Notes under the pieces: generated by a model
The model's database searches: none
What the model was told of the DNA's origin: nothing
The model's input: the letters and a program-made list of their open reading frames with translations, nothing else
Part shown: piece by piece, positions 7,989 through 15,536 of the stretch
How the letters are laid out: each line of letters begins with the position of its first letter
Numbering within the stretch: the first letter of the stretch is position 1
Program-made: the position numbers and the translations under genes
Origin: Bacillus haikouensis
GTDB lineage: Bacteria > Bacillota > Bacilli > Bacillales > Bacillaceae_B
Reading direction: 5' to 3'
DNA length: 57,358 nucleotides
Assembly: GCF_013179555.1 (NCBI RefSeq)
Contig: NZ_JABMCR010000001.1
Coordinates: forward strand, 1-57,358

Positions 7989-8583
7989 CAATGTAACCCC
8001 CAGATTTAATTTTTATTTCATATATATTGTAGGACTCCGATGTAGGGGCAGAGACCACCCGACCCCCCAAGGGGTGGGCAGCACCGTCAAACGAACCAGT
8101 CGATAAAACTTCTTCTCAAGTCCTTTTAACCGCTTCGACTTCGTCTCGCTCTCAAGTCGCTTCTAGCGTCCTCCAGTGTCCTCTCACAACGTTTCAATAC
8201 AAAGCCTTTAAGTGTTTATTCATGTCGCTTAAACGCTAAATATGAAGCTCTCAACACCATTCAATCAAGTCCTTTAATCTGATCCGAAACCATATAAATA
8301 TAGCAACACGTTCTCAAACGTCTTAGATTCAATTGTAATCTCATTGAAGCTTATAGGTATAGGTGAGGTCATAACGCTGCTCACAAGCTAATCTGAGAGG
8401 TCTAATTCAATGGAGAGGAGGGGATTCAATTGCGTTCGTACCGAACGACACGGTCTACTTATCTCTTCTATTAATGGTCTCAAATACGAAAGCAATTGAG
8501 ACCAAGACCATGACTCACACTCGGTCACGAAGTAAAGCCATTCTCGTTGTCTTAAATACCGTCTCAAAATCATAATCTCATTA
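7989..8583. other. Non-coding, pyrimidine-rich block upstream of the resolvase
   Basis: About 600 nt without a supported ORF on either strand. The + strand is strongly C/T-rich through 8100-8200, with repeated CAAGTC words (for example TCAAGTCCTTT near 8115 and 8268). CCACCC and GGGTGG (8055-8077) can form a GC-rich hairpin. From 8476 GTCTCAA inverted repeats appear. A cis-acting role (origin, packaging or resolution site) is possible but not shown. Confidence 0.5.
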
Positions 8584-8609
8584 TTGACACATGTAATCGT
8601 TTTTGAGAC
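8476..8609. promoter_or_regulatory. GTCTCAA inverted repeats: candidate resolution site or operator
   Basis: Four copies of one heptamer-type motif form two inverted pairs. GGTCTCAA (8476-8483) faces TTGAGACC (8496-8503), and GTCTCAAAA (8561-8569) faces TTTTGAGAC (8601-8609). The second pair brackets the resolvase promoter. Multiple inverted subsites just upstream of a serine resolvase gene are the usual layout of a res site, and they would also autoregulate the gene. Confidence 0.5.
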
Positions 8610-8612
8610 AAT
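8584..8612 (+). promoter_or_regulatory. Probable resolvase promoter
   Basis: A perfect TTGACA (8584-8589), a 17 nt spacer and GACAAT (8607-8612). It lies between the arms of the second GTCTCAA inverted pair, 32 nt before the start codon. Confidence 0.6.
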
Positions 8613-8643
8613 ATCATTAAATAATCAATGGGGGTGGATATAA

Positions 8644-9195
8644 ATGAAATTTGGATATGCAAGGGTATCGACAAAGAATCAAAATTTGGAGATTCAATTA
8701 GACGCTTTCGAGAAGAACGGTGTTGAAAGGATATTCACCGAGAAAGAGAGTGGAGCAAAGAATGACCGTAAAGAGTTGGAACGCTGTTTGGATATGTTAA
8801 GAGAGGGAGACACACTTGTTGTATACAAGCTAGACCGTCTAGCTCGTTCGACAAAGCACTTAATCGAGTTAGGAGAACGTCTTGAGGAAATGGGAGTTCA
8901 CCTCGTCTCCATTTGTGATTCAATCGACACAACAAGTCCAACTGGAAAGGCAATGTTCAAAATGCTCGGAGTCATTGCCGAACTTGAAAGAGATATCATT
9001 GTTGAAAGAACAAGAGCAGGACTTGAGTCGGCTCGTGCAAGAGGACGTGTAGGAGGAAGACCAAAGAAATCAAAGGATAAGGTTCAACAAGCTTTTAGGC
9101 TTTATGACTCAAAGGAATACTCCATAAGTGAGATTGTGGATATGACGGGCATTTCAAAAGCTACATTGTTTAGGAAGTTGAAGGAAAGGAGTTGA
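8644..9195 (+). CDS. Serine recombinase of the small resolvase/invertase type
   Basis: A 183 aa protein. The catalytic domain begins GYARVSTKNQN with nucleophile Ser9. KLDRLARSTKHL and ELERDIIVERT are present. A C-terminal helix-turn-helix (SISEIVDMTGISKATLFRKL) binds DNA. The length is typical for Tn3/BinR-type resolvases, not for large phage integrases. In the element it may resolve dimers or invert a segment. Inverted GTCTCAA repeats upstream are candidate binding sites. Confidence 0.94.
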   Translation: MKFGYARVSTKNQNLEIQLDAFEKNGVERIFTEKESGAKNDRKELERCLDMLREGDTLVVYKLDRLARSTKHLIELGERLEEMGVHLVSICDSIDTTSPTGKAMFKMLGVIAELERDIIVERTRAGLESARARGRVGGRPKKSKDKVQQAFRLYDSKEYSISEIVDMTGISKATLFRKLKERS

Positions 9196-9217
9196 CCTCA
9201 ATGGTTGGCTCCTTTTT
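9188..9217 (+). terminator. Terminator overlapping the resolvase stop codon
   Basis: GGAGTTGACC/GGTTGGCTCC pair over 10 bp with several wobbles around TCAAT, then TTTTTG. The stem includes the last resolvase codons. Confidence 0.75.
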
Positions 9218-9354
9218 GTTTGGTCTGATCATATATACACACACGGATATTTACGGACGGACACGCACGGACTGGCTTCTACTAATATTTGTAGTCAATG
9301 AGAAACGACAAGTCTAATTGAGAATTGAATGAGAATGAGAAAGATTGAGAATGA

Positions 9355-9471
9355 ACCCGTTAGTAAATCGAGTACCCAAAAATGAAATCCTTACTAACGG
9401 GTAAGTGATCAGATAAGAGCCGTTAGTAAATCGAGTACCGAAAATGAACGTCTTGATAGGAGCCGTTAGTA
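9355..9471. repeat. Direct and inverted CCGTTAGTAA repeats, possible origin or regulatory iterons
   Basis: A 20-mer, CCGTTAGTAAATCGAGTACC, occurs exactly at 9357-9376 and 9420-9439. A shortened copy, CCGTTAGTA, is at 9463-9471. An inverted copy TTACTAACGGGT at 9391-9402 pairs with ACCCGTTAGTAA at 9355-9366. The block lies in the 925 nt non-coding interval between resolvase and XRE gene. Confidence 0.7.
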
Positions 9472-9657
9472 GCAGAAGCACGTTTCGGGGACGCTTTTTA
9501 CTAAGAGAACAAACATAGACTAATTATTAACAAACATAGAATATATAGCTCACTTCGTTCGCTTAAATTTCAATAAGACATTTAATATTCAATATAAGAA
9601 ATTAATTAATCAAAGTATATACTTGTAGTTCCTTCGGAACTCAATTGTATATATAAA

Positions 9658-9704
9658 AGTAACCTTCAAGATATATCAATAGTAACCTTCAAAGTAATCC
9701 TCAA
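9658..9704 (+). repeat. Three AGTAACCTTCAA iterons
   Basis: Copies occur at 9658-9669, 9681-9692 (identical) and 9693-9704 (AGTAATCCTCAA, two changes), spaced 23 and 12 bp. They lie in a very AT-rich stretch (9500-9660), which is typical of a replication origin with an unwinding region. The initiator would presumably be one of the winged-helix proteins. Confidence 0.55.
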
Positions 9705-9832
9705 AAGTATGTCACAAGTCCAAAGTCTTCTCGTTGTATAGAGCGAAGCTCTTGAACGAATGAAATGAGTTCAATGAAACAAGTTAGACAAGAGGTAATC
9801 AATTGTTTAACTTGTTGAAGTTGTATAAATAC

Positions 9833-9988
9833 TCGTGTAGCCATGCTATTAACTGAGAGATACTTTCTCTCAACCAATGAGTCCCTCGAACATGCTCATC
9901 GGTTCAACAAGCAAAATGTTTGTTGATTCGCTTTTATCCCATTACACGAAGAATCTTGGCGGAAAACAAGGTTCTTCAAGCTTTTTTA
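9833..9988 (+). ncRNA. Structured non-coding RNA with its own terminator
   Basis: A -10-like TATAAAT (9824-9830) precedes a run of five helices. They are TCGTGTA/TACACGA (9833-9839, 9943-9949), TGAGAGA/TCTCTCA (9854-9872), ATGAG/CTCAT (about 9877-9899), TCAACAA/TTGTTGA (about 9904-9926), and a terminator hairpin GAAGAATCTTG/CAAGGTTCTTC (9948-9977) followed by TTTTTT. The end helix closes the domain and abuts the terminator, as in discrete small RNAs. There is no ORF in it and no family that I recognise. Confidence 0.6.
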
Positions 9989-10049
9989 TAAATACTAAGT
10001 AAACAGGTTGTATATATACCGTGCAGCTCAACTATTAATTGTAAGAGTA

Positions 10050-10083
10050 GTGTTCTTCAATTCGAGGAACACTTATTTATTTT
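10050..10083 (+). terminator. Intrinsic terminator/attenuator before the XRE gene
   Basis: GTGTTCTTC/GAGGAACAC (9 bp, one wobble) with loop AATTC, followed by TTATTTATTTT. It lies 38 nt before the XRE start, so the promoter for that gene must be downstream of it or the hairpin attenuates upstream transcription. Confidence 0.7.
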
Positions 10084-10120
10084 GAATATCGACTATACAA
10101 ATAAGAAAGGGAGGGATTAA

Positions 10121-10366
10121 ATGTTTCACTTCACAAAAGAAATACTGGAAAACGCTATGAATCACGTTGGGATTAACGATAGTCAACTAGCAAAACTTGT
10201 CGGAGTAACTCGTGCTTATATCTTTCAATTAAGAAAAGGCATTTTGCCGATCAGTCCAAATATGCAAAAGAAACTCAATAAGGTATTCGCTGGGTTAGTT
10301 GACGAGAAGGCACACATGGAATCAATTGAGCAGCTCAAACAAATCCTCGAAGGAAGGAAGGATTGA
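10121..10366 (+). CDS. XRE/Cro-family helix-turn-helix regulator, 81 aa
   Basis: A small single-domain HTH protein. Residues 17-45 (INDSQLAKLVGVTRAYIFQL and onward) fit the Cro/CI fold, and a short charged C-terminal helix follows. The ribosome-binding site GGGAGGG is well placed. It has no oligomerisation or peptidase domain, so it is more Cro-like than CI-like. It heads the packaging gene group and is a candidate control switch. Confidence 0.75.
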   Translation: MFHFTKEILENAMNHVGINDSQLAKLVGVTRAYIFQLRKGILPISPNMQKKLNKVFAGLVDEKAHMESIEQLKQILEGRKD

Positions 10367-10371
10367 TTAAA

Positions 10372-10497
10372 TTGGAACTAGAACGGTTTGAACAAATGAC
10401 CGAAGAGGAAAAACAAAAGCTTCCTAGTTCACTATTATTGAAAATTGGCTATGCAAGGCTAGAACGTGAGAAAGAAGGTGAAGAAAATGAAAAATGA
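10372..10497 (+). CDS. Small hypothetical protein, 41 aa
   Basis: A TTG start at 10372 lies behind AAGGAAGGA. The product (ELERFEQMTEEEKQKLPSSL and onward) is charged and helical, and ends at TGA 10495-10497, overlapping the next gene by 11 nt. Tight packing with both neighbours supports reality. Function unknown. Confidence 0.45.
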   Translation: MELERFEQMTEEEKQKLPSSLLLKIGYARLEREKEGEENEK

Positions 10498-10945
10498 ATT
10501 AGCTAAAGAGCTAACCGAAGTCCAAAAACGTGTTGCCGAGGAGCTTGCTTTGAGTCCATTGACTGGAGAAAATCTTAGTCAAACAGCAATCGCTGAGAAG
10601 TATGAAATCAACCGTCGAACTATATGGCATTGGAGACAAGACCCTCAATTCATTGCCTACCAGAACCAGGTGTCCCAAATGGTGCTTGATACAATGACCT
10701 CGGAAATAACTAACCGACTCATTGAACTAATTCGAAGTAAGAACGAGAATGTTGCTCTGAAGTCTATTGAAACCTACTTGAAATTGCAAGGTCGTCTTCA
10801 AGGTAATCAAAATCAAACGAATATCGTGATAGAACAACCAGCCAAAGCAACCCTTATTGATGATATTGAGTCACTGGAAAAACGTATCGCAAAAGCACGA
10901 GCAGGTGAACCAATAGAAGTTGAATTTGAGGAAATTGACGAATGA
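10487..10945 (+). CDS. terS: Small terminase subunit-like HTH protein
   Basis: A 152 aa protein with an N-terminal helix-turn-helix (NLSQTAIAEKYEINRRTIWH, about residues 31-50). Helical segments follow (TNRLIELIRSKNENVALKSI), then an acidic tail. This arrangement matches the phBC6A51-type HTH/small-terminase proteins of Bacillus phages, which recognise packaging sites. ATG 10487, 5 nt after GAAGGTGA, is preferred to the upstream GTG 10466. It precedes the large terminase by 1.2 kb with an HNH gene between. Confidence 0.75.
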   Translation: MKNELAKELTEVQKRVAEELALSPLTGENLSQTAIAEKYEINRRTIWHWRQDPQFIAYQNQVSQMVLDTMTSEITNRLIELIRSKNENVALKSIETYLKLQGRLQGNQNQTNIVIEQPAKATLIDDIESLEKRIAKARAGEPIEVEFEEIDE

Positions 10946-10948
10946 TTG

Positions 10949-10983
10949 AGCGAACCTTTAACAAAAACGAGGGTTCGCTTTTT
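10949..10983 (+). terminator. Intrinsic terminator after terS
   Basis: AGCGAACC/GGTTCGCT, an 8 bp perfect stem, followed by TTTTT, 3 nt after the stop codon. Confidence 0.88.
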
Positions 10984-11019
10984 ATATGACCAAAATTAAT
11001 TAAATTGGAGGAAATTAAA

Positions 11020-11124
11020 ATGTTGGAAATTGCATTACTTGTTGGGAGTTTGGTTGTGAAGTTGAATGACTGGAGAAATGGTGAAGTATCTTGGAAATTA
11101 AATCGAAAGGAACTGGTGAAATAG
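11020..11124 (+). CDS. Small protein with hydrophobic N-terminus, 34 aa
   Basis: ATG 11020 follows TTGGAGGAAATTAAA, a strong site. The product starts MLEIALLVGSLVVKL, a short hydrophobic stretch that could insert in a membrane, followed by a basic tail. It ends 1 nt before the HNH gene. Function unknown. Confidence 0.45.
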   Translation: MLEIALLVGSLVVKLNDWRNGEVSWKLNRKELVK

Positions 11125-11125
11125 T

Positions 11126-11950
11126 ATGAAAAACAAATTTAGGTTTGAAAACGACTTATTGATAATTGTAGTGGAGAAACGCAACGGAAAATTGATCGAG
11201 TACAAGCTAGACGCTAGTGATTTTGGAATTTTGTCTGGAATCGGGAAGAAATTCGCTTCCAACGGTAACAAGAATTTATATTATTCAGACAATAAAAAGC
11301 AATTTTTAGTCAAGGACTTCATATTAGGGTTTCCAGAAAATCGGGTAACCGCAATCAACAAAGACAATACCGATTTGAGAAAATCAAATCTAAAATATTA
11401 TGGGATAAGGAACAAGTATCACGTTGAAGGGGACACTCTGTTTATTGAAGTGCAAAACGGAGAACAAGTCCAATTTGACGTGGAGGACTTACCTTTCTTG
11501 GAATCATTAGACGCTCGTATTAGTTTGAATAACCACGGTTATTCTCAGGTTAAAGTTGACGGTCAAAAAATCATGCTCCACCGATTCGTTATGGAACTTA
11601 GATTTGGTGACGAACTAGCTGGTAAAGTAGTCGACCATTGTGACGGAAATCCTAGGAACAACAAAAAAAGTAACTTGAGGATTGTAACTCGTGGTGAGAA
11701 TGGTATGGCTCGACATCAAACACGAAGTAAGACCGGATTCCCACATATAACCGAACTACCTAATGGTAAATGGTTCGTCGGGTTCGCTAAATTCCCTCAA
11801 AAGAATAGGACACTTGATACCGTCTTTGAAGCACTTAGATACTCACACATTATTCACGAGGTAATGTATGGAGAGAATCGAGGTACAATCGCAAGCTATG
11901 AAAAAATGATTAAAGCAATCAAAGAACATGGAGGTAATGTAAATGAATAA
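11126..11950 (+). CDS. HNH endonuclease with AP2-like C-terminal domain
   Basis: A 274 aa protein. The HNH core is MLHRFVMEL...VVDHCDGNPRNN...NLRIVT at about residues 150-190. A C-terminal segment (TGFPHITELPNGKWFVGFAK) resembles the AP2/NUMOD-type DNA-binding module of homing endonucleases. The N-terminal 100 residues show two weak repeat units (YKLDASDFGIL and VQFDVEDLPFL). It sits between small and large terminase, a position where HNH proteins assist cos cleavage in some phages; a free-standing homing nuclease is the alternative. Confidence 0.85.
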   Translation: MKNKFRFENDLLIIVVEKRNGKLIEYKLDASDFGILSGIGKKFASNGNKNLYYSDNKKQFLVKDFILGFPENRVTAINKDNTDLRKSNLKYYGIRNKYHVEGDTLFIEVQNGEQVQFDVEDLPFLESLDARISLNNHGYSQVKVDGQKIMLHRFVMELRFGDELAGKVVDHCDGNPRNNKKSNLRIVTRGENGMARHQTRSKTGFPHITELPNGKWFVGFAKFPQKNRTLDTVFEALRYSHIIHEVMYGENRGTIASYEKMIKAIKEHGGNVNE

Positions 11951-12137
11951 ACAATCAATATATTATTGCTACTCGGCAAAGTTATTTCACTATCTAAAGG
12001 AAAAGGGACATGAATGTTTCTTTATCGGCTTTGCAACAAACGGTGATAAAGTTGCTATTTTTCATGTAACTGATCGGCTATCAAACGACTTGAAAAGATA
12101 CACGGAATTGAAGAATGAACAAATGGGTTGGAACTAA
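11943..12137 (+). CDS. Small DUF5659-like protein, 64 aa
   Basis: It overlaps the HNH gene by 8 nt. The sequence pattern YYCYSAKLFHYLKEKGHE, then FFIGF and a C-terminal helix, resembles the DUF5659 family of small phage and plasmid proteins. Function unknown. Its stop codon lies inside a terminator hairpin. Confidence 0.55.
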   Translation: MNKQSIYYCYSAKLFHYLKEKGHECFFIGFATNGDKVAIFHVTDRLSNDLKRYTELKNEQMGWN

Positions 12138-12155
12138 AATGGTTCCAGCCTTTTT
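12126..12155 (+). terminator. Terminator overlapping the 64 aa gene stop
   Basis: GGTTGGAAC/GTTCCAGCC forms a 9 bp stem with one wobble, followed by TTTTT. Confidence 0.85.
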
Positions 12156-12182
12156 ATATGGCTAGGAAAGGAGATAAAGGAA

Positions 12183-13916
12183 ATGAATCACATAGATAGA
12201 TATGGTTTTTGTCCAATCAAAGAACCAGACAAGAGGAAGGAACATTTGAAGCTTTTGGAAAAGAAAATCGGTCTAATGAGCCAGCTAAAGAACGAGCTTA
12301 CTTCCAAAGAACTTCAACAATATAAAGAAGCTCTTGAACATTTTGAGCAATTAACGAGGATAGACCGAAGTGAAGACGACGTTTTGTTCTTTGCATATGA
12401 GTATTTTAGTCACGAGAGGAACCCCGAAAATGACGATAATCTCATTCCCGAAGGTGTTTACTTTGAAGACGCTCCAGATTTCCATGTTGAGTTGTGTGGA
12501 ATGTTGAACGTGGTCTCAAACGAGGAAATCACAAAGAGGATAGCTTGGGCAAGTCCTCGGGGTTCTGCTAAATCGGCTTACTTAAGTAATATCTTCCCGA
12601 TTCATCAAACGGTCTTTCAAAAGAGGAAATACATTCTGATCATATCGGAGACGGATTCAATCTCAAAGAAATTCATGGAGTACATTTCAAATCAACTCAA
12701 ACACAACCAGAAGCTACGAGAAGACTTCGGTGAACTCTTATCACCAAAGAAGCAACTTAATGAGCTTGATAACCTTGAAATGTTTCTCACCACAACAAGG
12801 ACGTTGGTTGAATCGGCTTCCATTGGTAAACAACTTCGTGGGAAACGAAACGGAGCTTACCGACCAGATTTGGTTGTGTTGGACGATTTGGAGAGTGCCA
12901 AAAATACAAACACTCCAGAATTACGAGAGAAGAACCTTCATTGGTTTAACTCGGTTGTTCTTCCGATTGGAGACCCGAAAAGAACGGCTTTCGTCTATAT
13001 GGGAACGGCAGTCCACAAGGACGCTCTTCTTTTTGGTGTAATGAAACGAAGTGACTTTCAATCAAAATTATTCTCGGCAATCATTAGTCCACCCGATAGA
13101 CAAGATTTGTGGGAGAAGTTCGAGGAACTTTTAAGGGACTCTTCTAACGAGAACCGTATGAACGACGCTAATAAATTTTATGAGTACAATAAGGTTGAAA
13201 TGGATAGAGGAATCAAGGTTCTTTGGAAACAACGTTGGTCTTACGTTGACCTTATGATTGAGAAATCCAACATGACTTCAAGGTCGTTCGCAAGTGAGTT
13301 CTTGAATAATCCAATGGACGCAGACAGCCAAGTTTTCAATCCAAATTCATTTCAATACTTCGACGCAAAGGAACACGCTGAGATTGAGCATAGGTTGGAG
13401 TTCTTTGGAGCTTGGGATATCGCCTTTGGTAAGTCTAACCGATCAGACTATAACGCTATTGTGATTGTAGGACGTGACCGTCTCACTGGTCTACTCTATG
13501 TGGTTCATGCATGGGCCAAGAAGTGTGCTGCTCATATAGCTCTTGAAGAGGTAGTGAAGGTAATTAAGGAGTATCGACCGTCAATCTTTGCCGTGGAAAC
13601 GGTTCAAGCTCAAATTGACCTCTATCGACAACTTCACCAAAGGTTGACTAAAGAGAATATTTACTTCACTAAATTGAAGCCAATCACAACAAGTAGGTCT
13701 CATGGAAAGAAGGAAGACCGAATAGAGCAAATGGAACCACTCTTTGAGAATGGAACCGTCCGTTTTAGAAGGACTCAACGACTTTTACTTGAGCAGCTAG
13801 AAATGTTTCCATTTGCCGACCATGATGATTTGCCCGACGCACTCCAAATGACGTTGGATTTATGTTCGTTACACGGAAGAAGACGCTCTTGGACTAAAAA
13901 GCCGAGGGGAATGTAA
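12183..13916 (+). CDS. terL: Phage terminase large subunit
   Basis: A 577 aa packaging motor. The ATPase domain has Walker A SPRGSAKS (about 124-131), Walker B LVVLDDLE (230-237) and motif III MGT (273-275). The RNase H-like nuclease domain has the acidic triad Asp412 (GAWDIAFGKS), Glu472 (FAVETVQ) and Asp552 (DLPDALQM). All motifs are intact and the length is normal, so it looks functional. The gene starts 46 nt after the preceding stop, behind AAAGGAGATAAAGG. Portal protein normally follows terL in phages; here none does. Confidence 0.95.
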   Translation: MNHIDRYGFCPIKEPDKRKEHLKLLEKKIGLMSQLKNELTSKELQQYKEALEHFEQLTRIDRSEDDVLFFAYEYFSHERNPENDDNLIPEGVYFEDAPDFHVELCGMLNVVSNEEITKRIAWASPRGSAKSAYLSNIFPIHQTVFQKRKYILIISETDSISKKFMEYISNQLKHNQKLREDFGELLSPKKQLNELDNLEMFLTTTRTLVESASIGKQLRGKRNGAYRPDLVVLDDLESAKNTNTPELREKNLHWFNSVVLPIGDPKRTAFVYMGTAVHKDALLFGVMKRSDFQSKLFSAIISPPDRQDLWEKFEELLRDSSNENRMNDANKFYEYNKVEMDRGIKVLWKQRWSYVDLMIEKSNMTSRSFASEFLNNPMDADSQVFNPNSFQYFDAKEHAEIEHRLEFFGAWDIAFGKSNRSDYNAIVIVGRDRLTGLLYVVHAWAKKCAAHIALEEVVKVIKEYRPSIFAVETVQAQIDLYRQLHQRLTKENIYFTKLKPITTSRSHGKKEDRIEQMEPLFENGTVRFRRTQRLLLEQLEMFPFADHDDLPDALQMTLDLCSLHGRRRSWTKKPRGM

Positions 13917-13921
13917 AGGTC

Positions 13922-14020
13922 ATGACTTATATGGAATTAAAACAACTTCACGATAAGCTCCAACGTGAAGTGGAAGAACTCAAGGAGCTAATAAAAATAA
14001 TCAAAGAAAAGGGGAAATGA
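13922..14020 (+). CDS. Small coiled-coil protein, 32 aa
   Basis: ATG 13922 starts 5 nt after the terL stop. The product MTYMELKQLHDKLQREVEEL and onward has a leucine heptad pattern and ends in lysines. It is followed 3 nt later by the next gene. Function unknown. Confidence 0.45.
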   Translation: MTYMELKQLHDKLQREVEELKELIKIIKEKGK

Positions 14021-14023
14021 CAA

Positions 14024-14344
14024 ATGTCAAACATTCAAAACTTACTTCGGGAAGGATTCCAACAGCTTGATATTCAAAATGAGGAACAAATCAAAAAGGA
14101 AATGGAGAACACGACCGACGAGAACGAATTGAAACGATTGAGGTTAAAGCTTGAGGACGTTCGTAAGAGACAAGGAAAGAAAGAGGAGAAACAAGCCGAT
14201 TCTCAAGCAGAAGCAATGGCAAAGAGAATGAAACAATTCCAAGAAAACGACAAAATCAAAAGTAATATCAAACGACAAGTCCTTGACCGAAAAACTGGTC
14301 GTTGGGTAACGGTCGACGAGAACAATATTCACCATAAGAAGTAA
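14024..14344 (+). CDS. Charged coiled-coil protein, 106 aa
   Basis: The ribosome-binding site AAAGGGGAAATGA is in the preceding gene's end. Residues 10-75 are very rich in Glu, Lys and Gln and predicted helical. The C-terminus RQVLDRKTGRWVTVDE may be a small ordered domain. Composition resembles scaffold-like or size-determination proteins of phages and satellites, but no family is recognised and this is only a suggestion. Confidence 0.6.
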   Translation: MSNIQNLLREGFQQLDIQNEEQIKKEMENTTDENELKRLRLKLEDVRKRQGKKEEKQADSQAEAMAKRMKQFQENDKIKSNIKRQVLDRKTGRWVTVDENNIHHKK

Positions 14345-14349
14345 TCATT

Positions 14350-14372
14350 GGGAGCCGAGAGGTTCCCTTTTT
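14350..14372 (+). terminator. Intrinsic terminator
   Basis: GGGAGCC/GGTTCCC, a 7 bp stem with a GAGA loop and TTTTT, 5 nt after the stop. The next ribosome-binding site (AGGAGG) follows directly. Confidence 0.85.
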
Positions 14373-14391
14373 AATTTAGGAGGACATATAA

Positions 14392-15114
14392 ATGGAAATT
14401 TTAGTTTATCAATCATTCATCACAATCGGTCACGAAAGAAAGCTTAATCCAAATGAACTTTATCTATACGTTCAATTGAGAAGACGAATGTCAATTGACT
14501 ATAAGGTCGAGACAACGGTTGACCTATTATCAAAACGAGTGACCTTCTTGAAGACACCAAAGAGAAACCGTCTGGTGATCAGAAAATTATTGGATTCTCT
14601 TCAACAAAAGGGTGCAATTACTTTCAACGAGGAAGACGGAGTGGTTGACGTAGAGGTTGTTTACTTTGAGGAGAACTTTGACATGGTTCCATTGAAAGTA
14701 TTGGAAATATCGAGTCCAGAGGAGTTCATGCTGCTGGTCTGGGTTTTTCGACACCAGAAATATAAAGGATTGACGAAAATGTCGTTCGAGTATGCTTCAC
14801 GTTTACTTGAATCAAGTGAGAAGACGGCTTTCAAGGTCATTGACGAGTTGGTCAATGTTGGGAAGCTTCACAAGATATCTGGACCACGAAAGGAAGATTC
14901 GCAACAACAAGAGCCTAACCAATATTATATTCCTTCTCTCGTAGGTAAAGAAAAATCTCCAAAGGTTGAGTCAAAACCTAAGGAGCAGCAAAAGACAATT
15001 GAGAATGATATTCAATTAGAAGCATTGGGTCGTATCGGTAACACAATATCAAAAACAGAAGTTGAACCAGGTAGTTCACTTTATACTTCGGACGGTCAAC
15101 CAAAGGTCTTCTAA
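14392..15114 (+). CDS. Second winged-helix protein, replication or regulatory
   Basis: A 240 aa protein with two likely winged-helix units. The first is around residues 18-75 (LNPNELYLYVQLRR...KLLDSLQQKGAI) and the second around 115-160 (SFEYASRLLESSEKTAFKVI...GKLHKI). A low-complexity Lys/Gln/Glu linker and tail follow. Two tandem winged helices are typical of plasmid/phage initiators and DnaD-like proteins. It lies between packaging and tail genes, so a late-stage regulatory role is equally possible. Confidence 0.65.
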   Translation: MEILVYQSFITIGHERKLNPNELYLYVQLRRRMSIDYKVETTVDLLSKRVTFLKTPKRNRLVIRKLLDSLQQKGAITFNEEDGVVDVEVVYFEENFDMVPLKVLEISSPEEFMLLVWVFRHQKYKGLTKMSFEYASRLLESSEKTAFKVIDELVNVGKLHKISGPRKEDSQQQEPNQYYIPSLVGKEKSPKVESKPKEQQKTIENDIQLEALGRIGNTISKTEVEPGSSLYTSDGQPKVF

Positions 15115-15162
15115 ATAATACAACGAATCCGTATACGGGTTTGTGACAAAGGAGCTGCTTAT

Positions 15163-15459
15163 ATGAAAGAGGTAATGGAATATTCATTCACGGTAAACCC
15201 CGAGGAAAGAAAGTTTGTTTTATGTAAGGTTCCGAGTCCGTTCAAGATAACGTCAATCATTTTGGAAAGAGAAAACGTTGAGGTATTCTCATTTAGTTTT
15301 GACGGTCTAAAACAAACCTCAATAAACGCTTCGAGAGGACACACACTTCTACATTATCCGATTACCGTAAGGAATGATTTTTCTTTCGGAGTAAATGGAC
15401 GTTCAATCACGGTTCCCGAAGAAGTAAAAGTCTTGTTGGTCGGAGAGTTCGTCGAATAA
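15163..15459 (+). CDS. Hypothetical beta-rich protein, 98 aa
   Basis: ATG 15163 follows AAAGGAGCTGCTTAT, the same extended ribosome-binding site used by the membrane-protein gene at 18626. The sequence alternates hydrophobic and polar residues as in a beta-sandwich (SITVPEEVKVLLVGEF at the end). Size and fold type would suit a minor virion or receptor protein. No family recognised. Confidence 0.6.
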   Translation: MKEVMEYSFTVNPEERKFVLCKVPSPFKITSIILERENVEVFSFSFDGLKQTSINASRGHTLLHYPITVRNDFSFGVNGRSITVPEEVKVLLVGEFVE

Positions 15460-15460
15460 T

Positions 15461-15482
15461 GAGGGGTAACTCCCTCTTTTTG
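15461..15482 (+). terminator. Intrinsic terminator
   Basis: GAGGG/CCCTC stem with a 6 nt loop and a T-run, 1 nt after the stop codon. It is immediately followed by the promoter at 15485. Confidence 0.75.
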
Positions 15483-15484
15483 CG

Positions 15485-15512
15485 TTGGCTTCATTGAAGT
15501 CAAAAATATAAA
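15485..15512 (+). promoter_or_regulatory. Promoter overlapped by a TTCA-TGAA palindrome (copy 1)
   Basis: TTGGCT, a 16 nt spacer and TATAAA. The palindrome GGCTTCATTGAAGTC (15487-15501) overlaps the -35 and spacer. The same architecture is found at 15944, upstream of the tape-measure gene. Confidence 0.65.
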
Positions 15513-15536
15513 ACCTAAGAAAGGGGAATGACAATA

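Noticed and set aside
8388-8573. Minus-strand 61 aa ORF in the non-coding block before the resolvase
   Set aside because: No ribosome-binding site, opposite to all element genes, and it overlaps the GTCTCAA inverted repeats.
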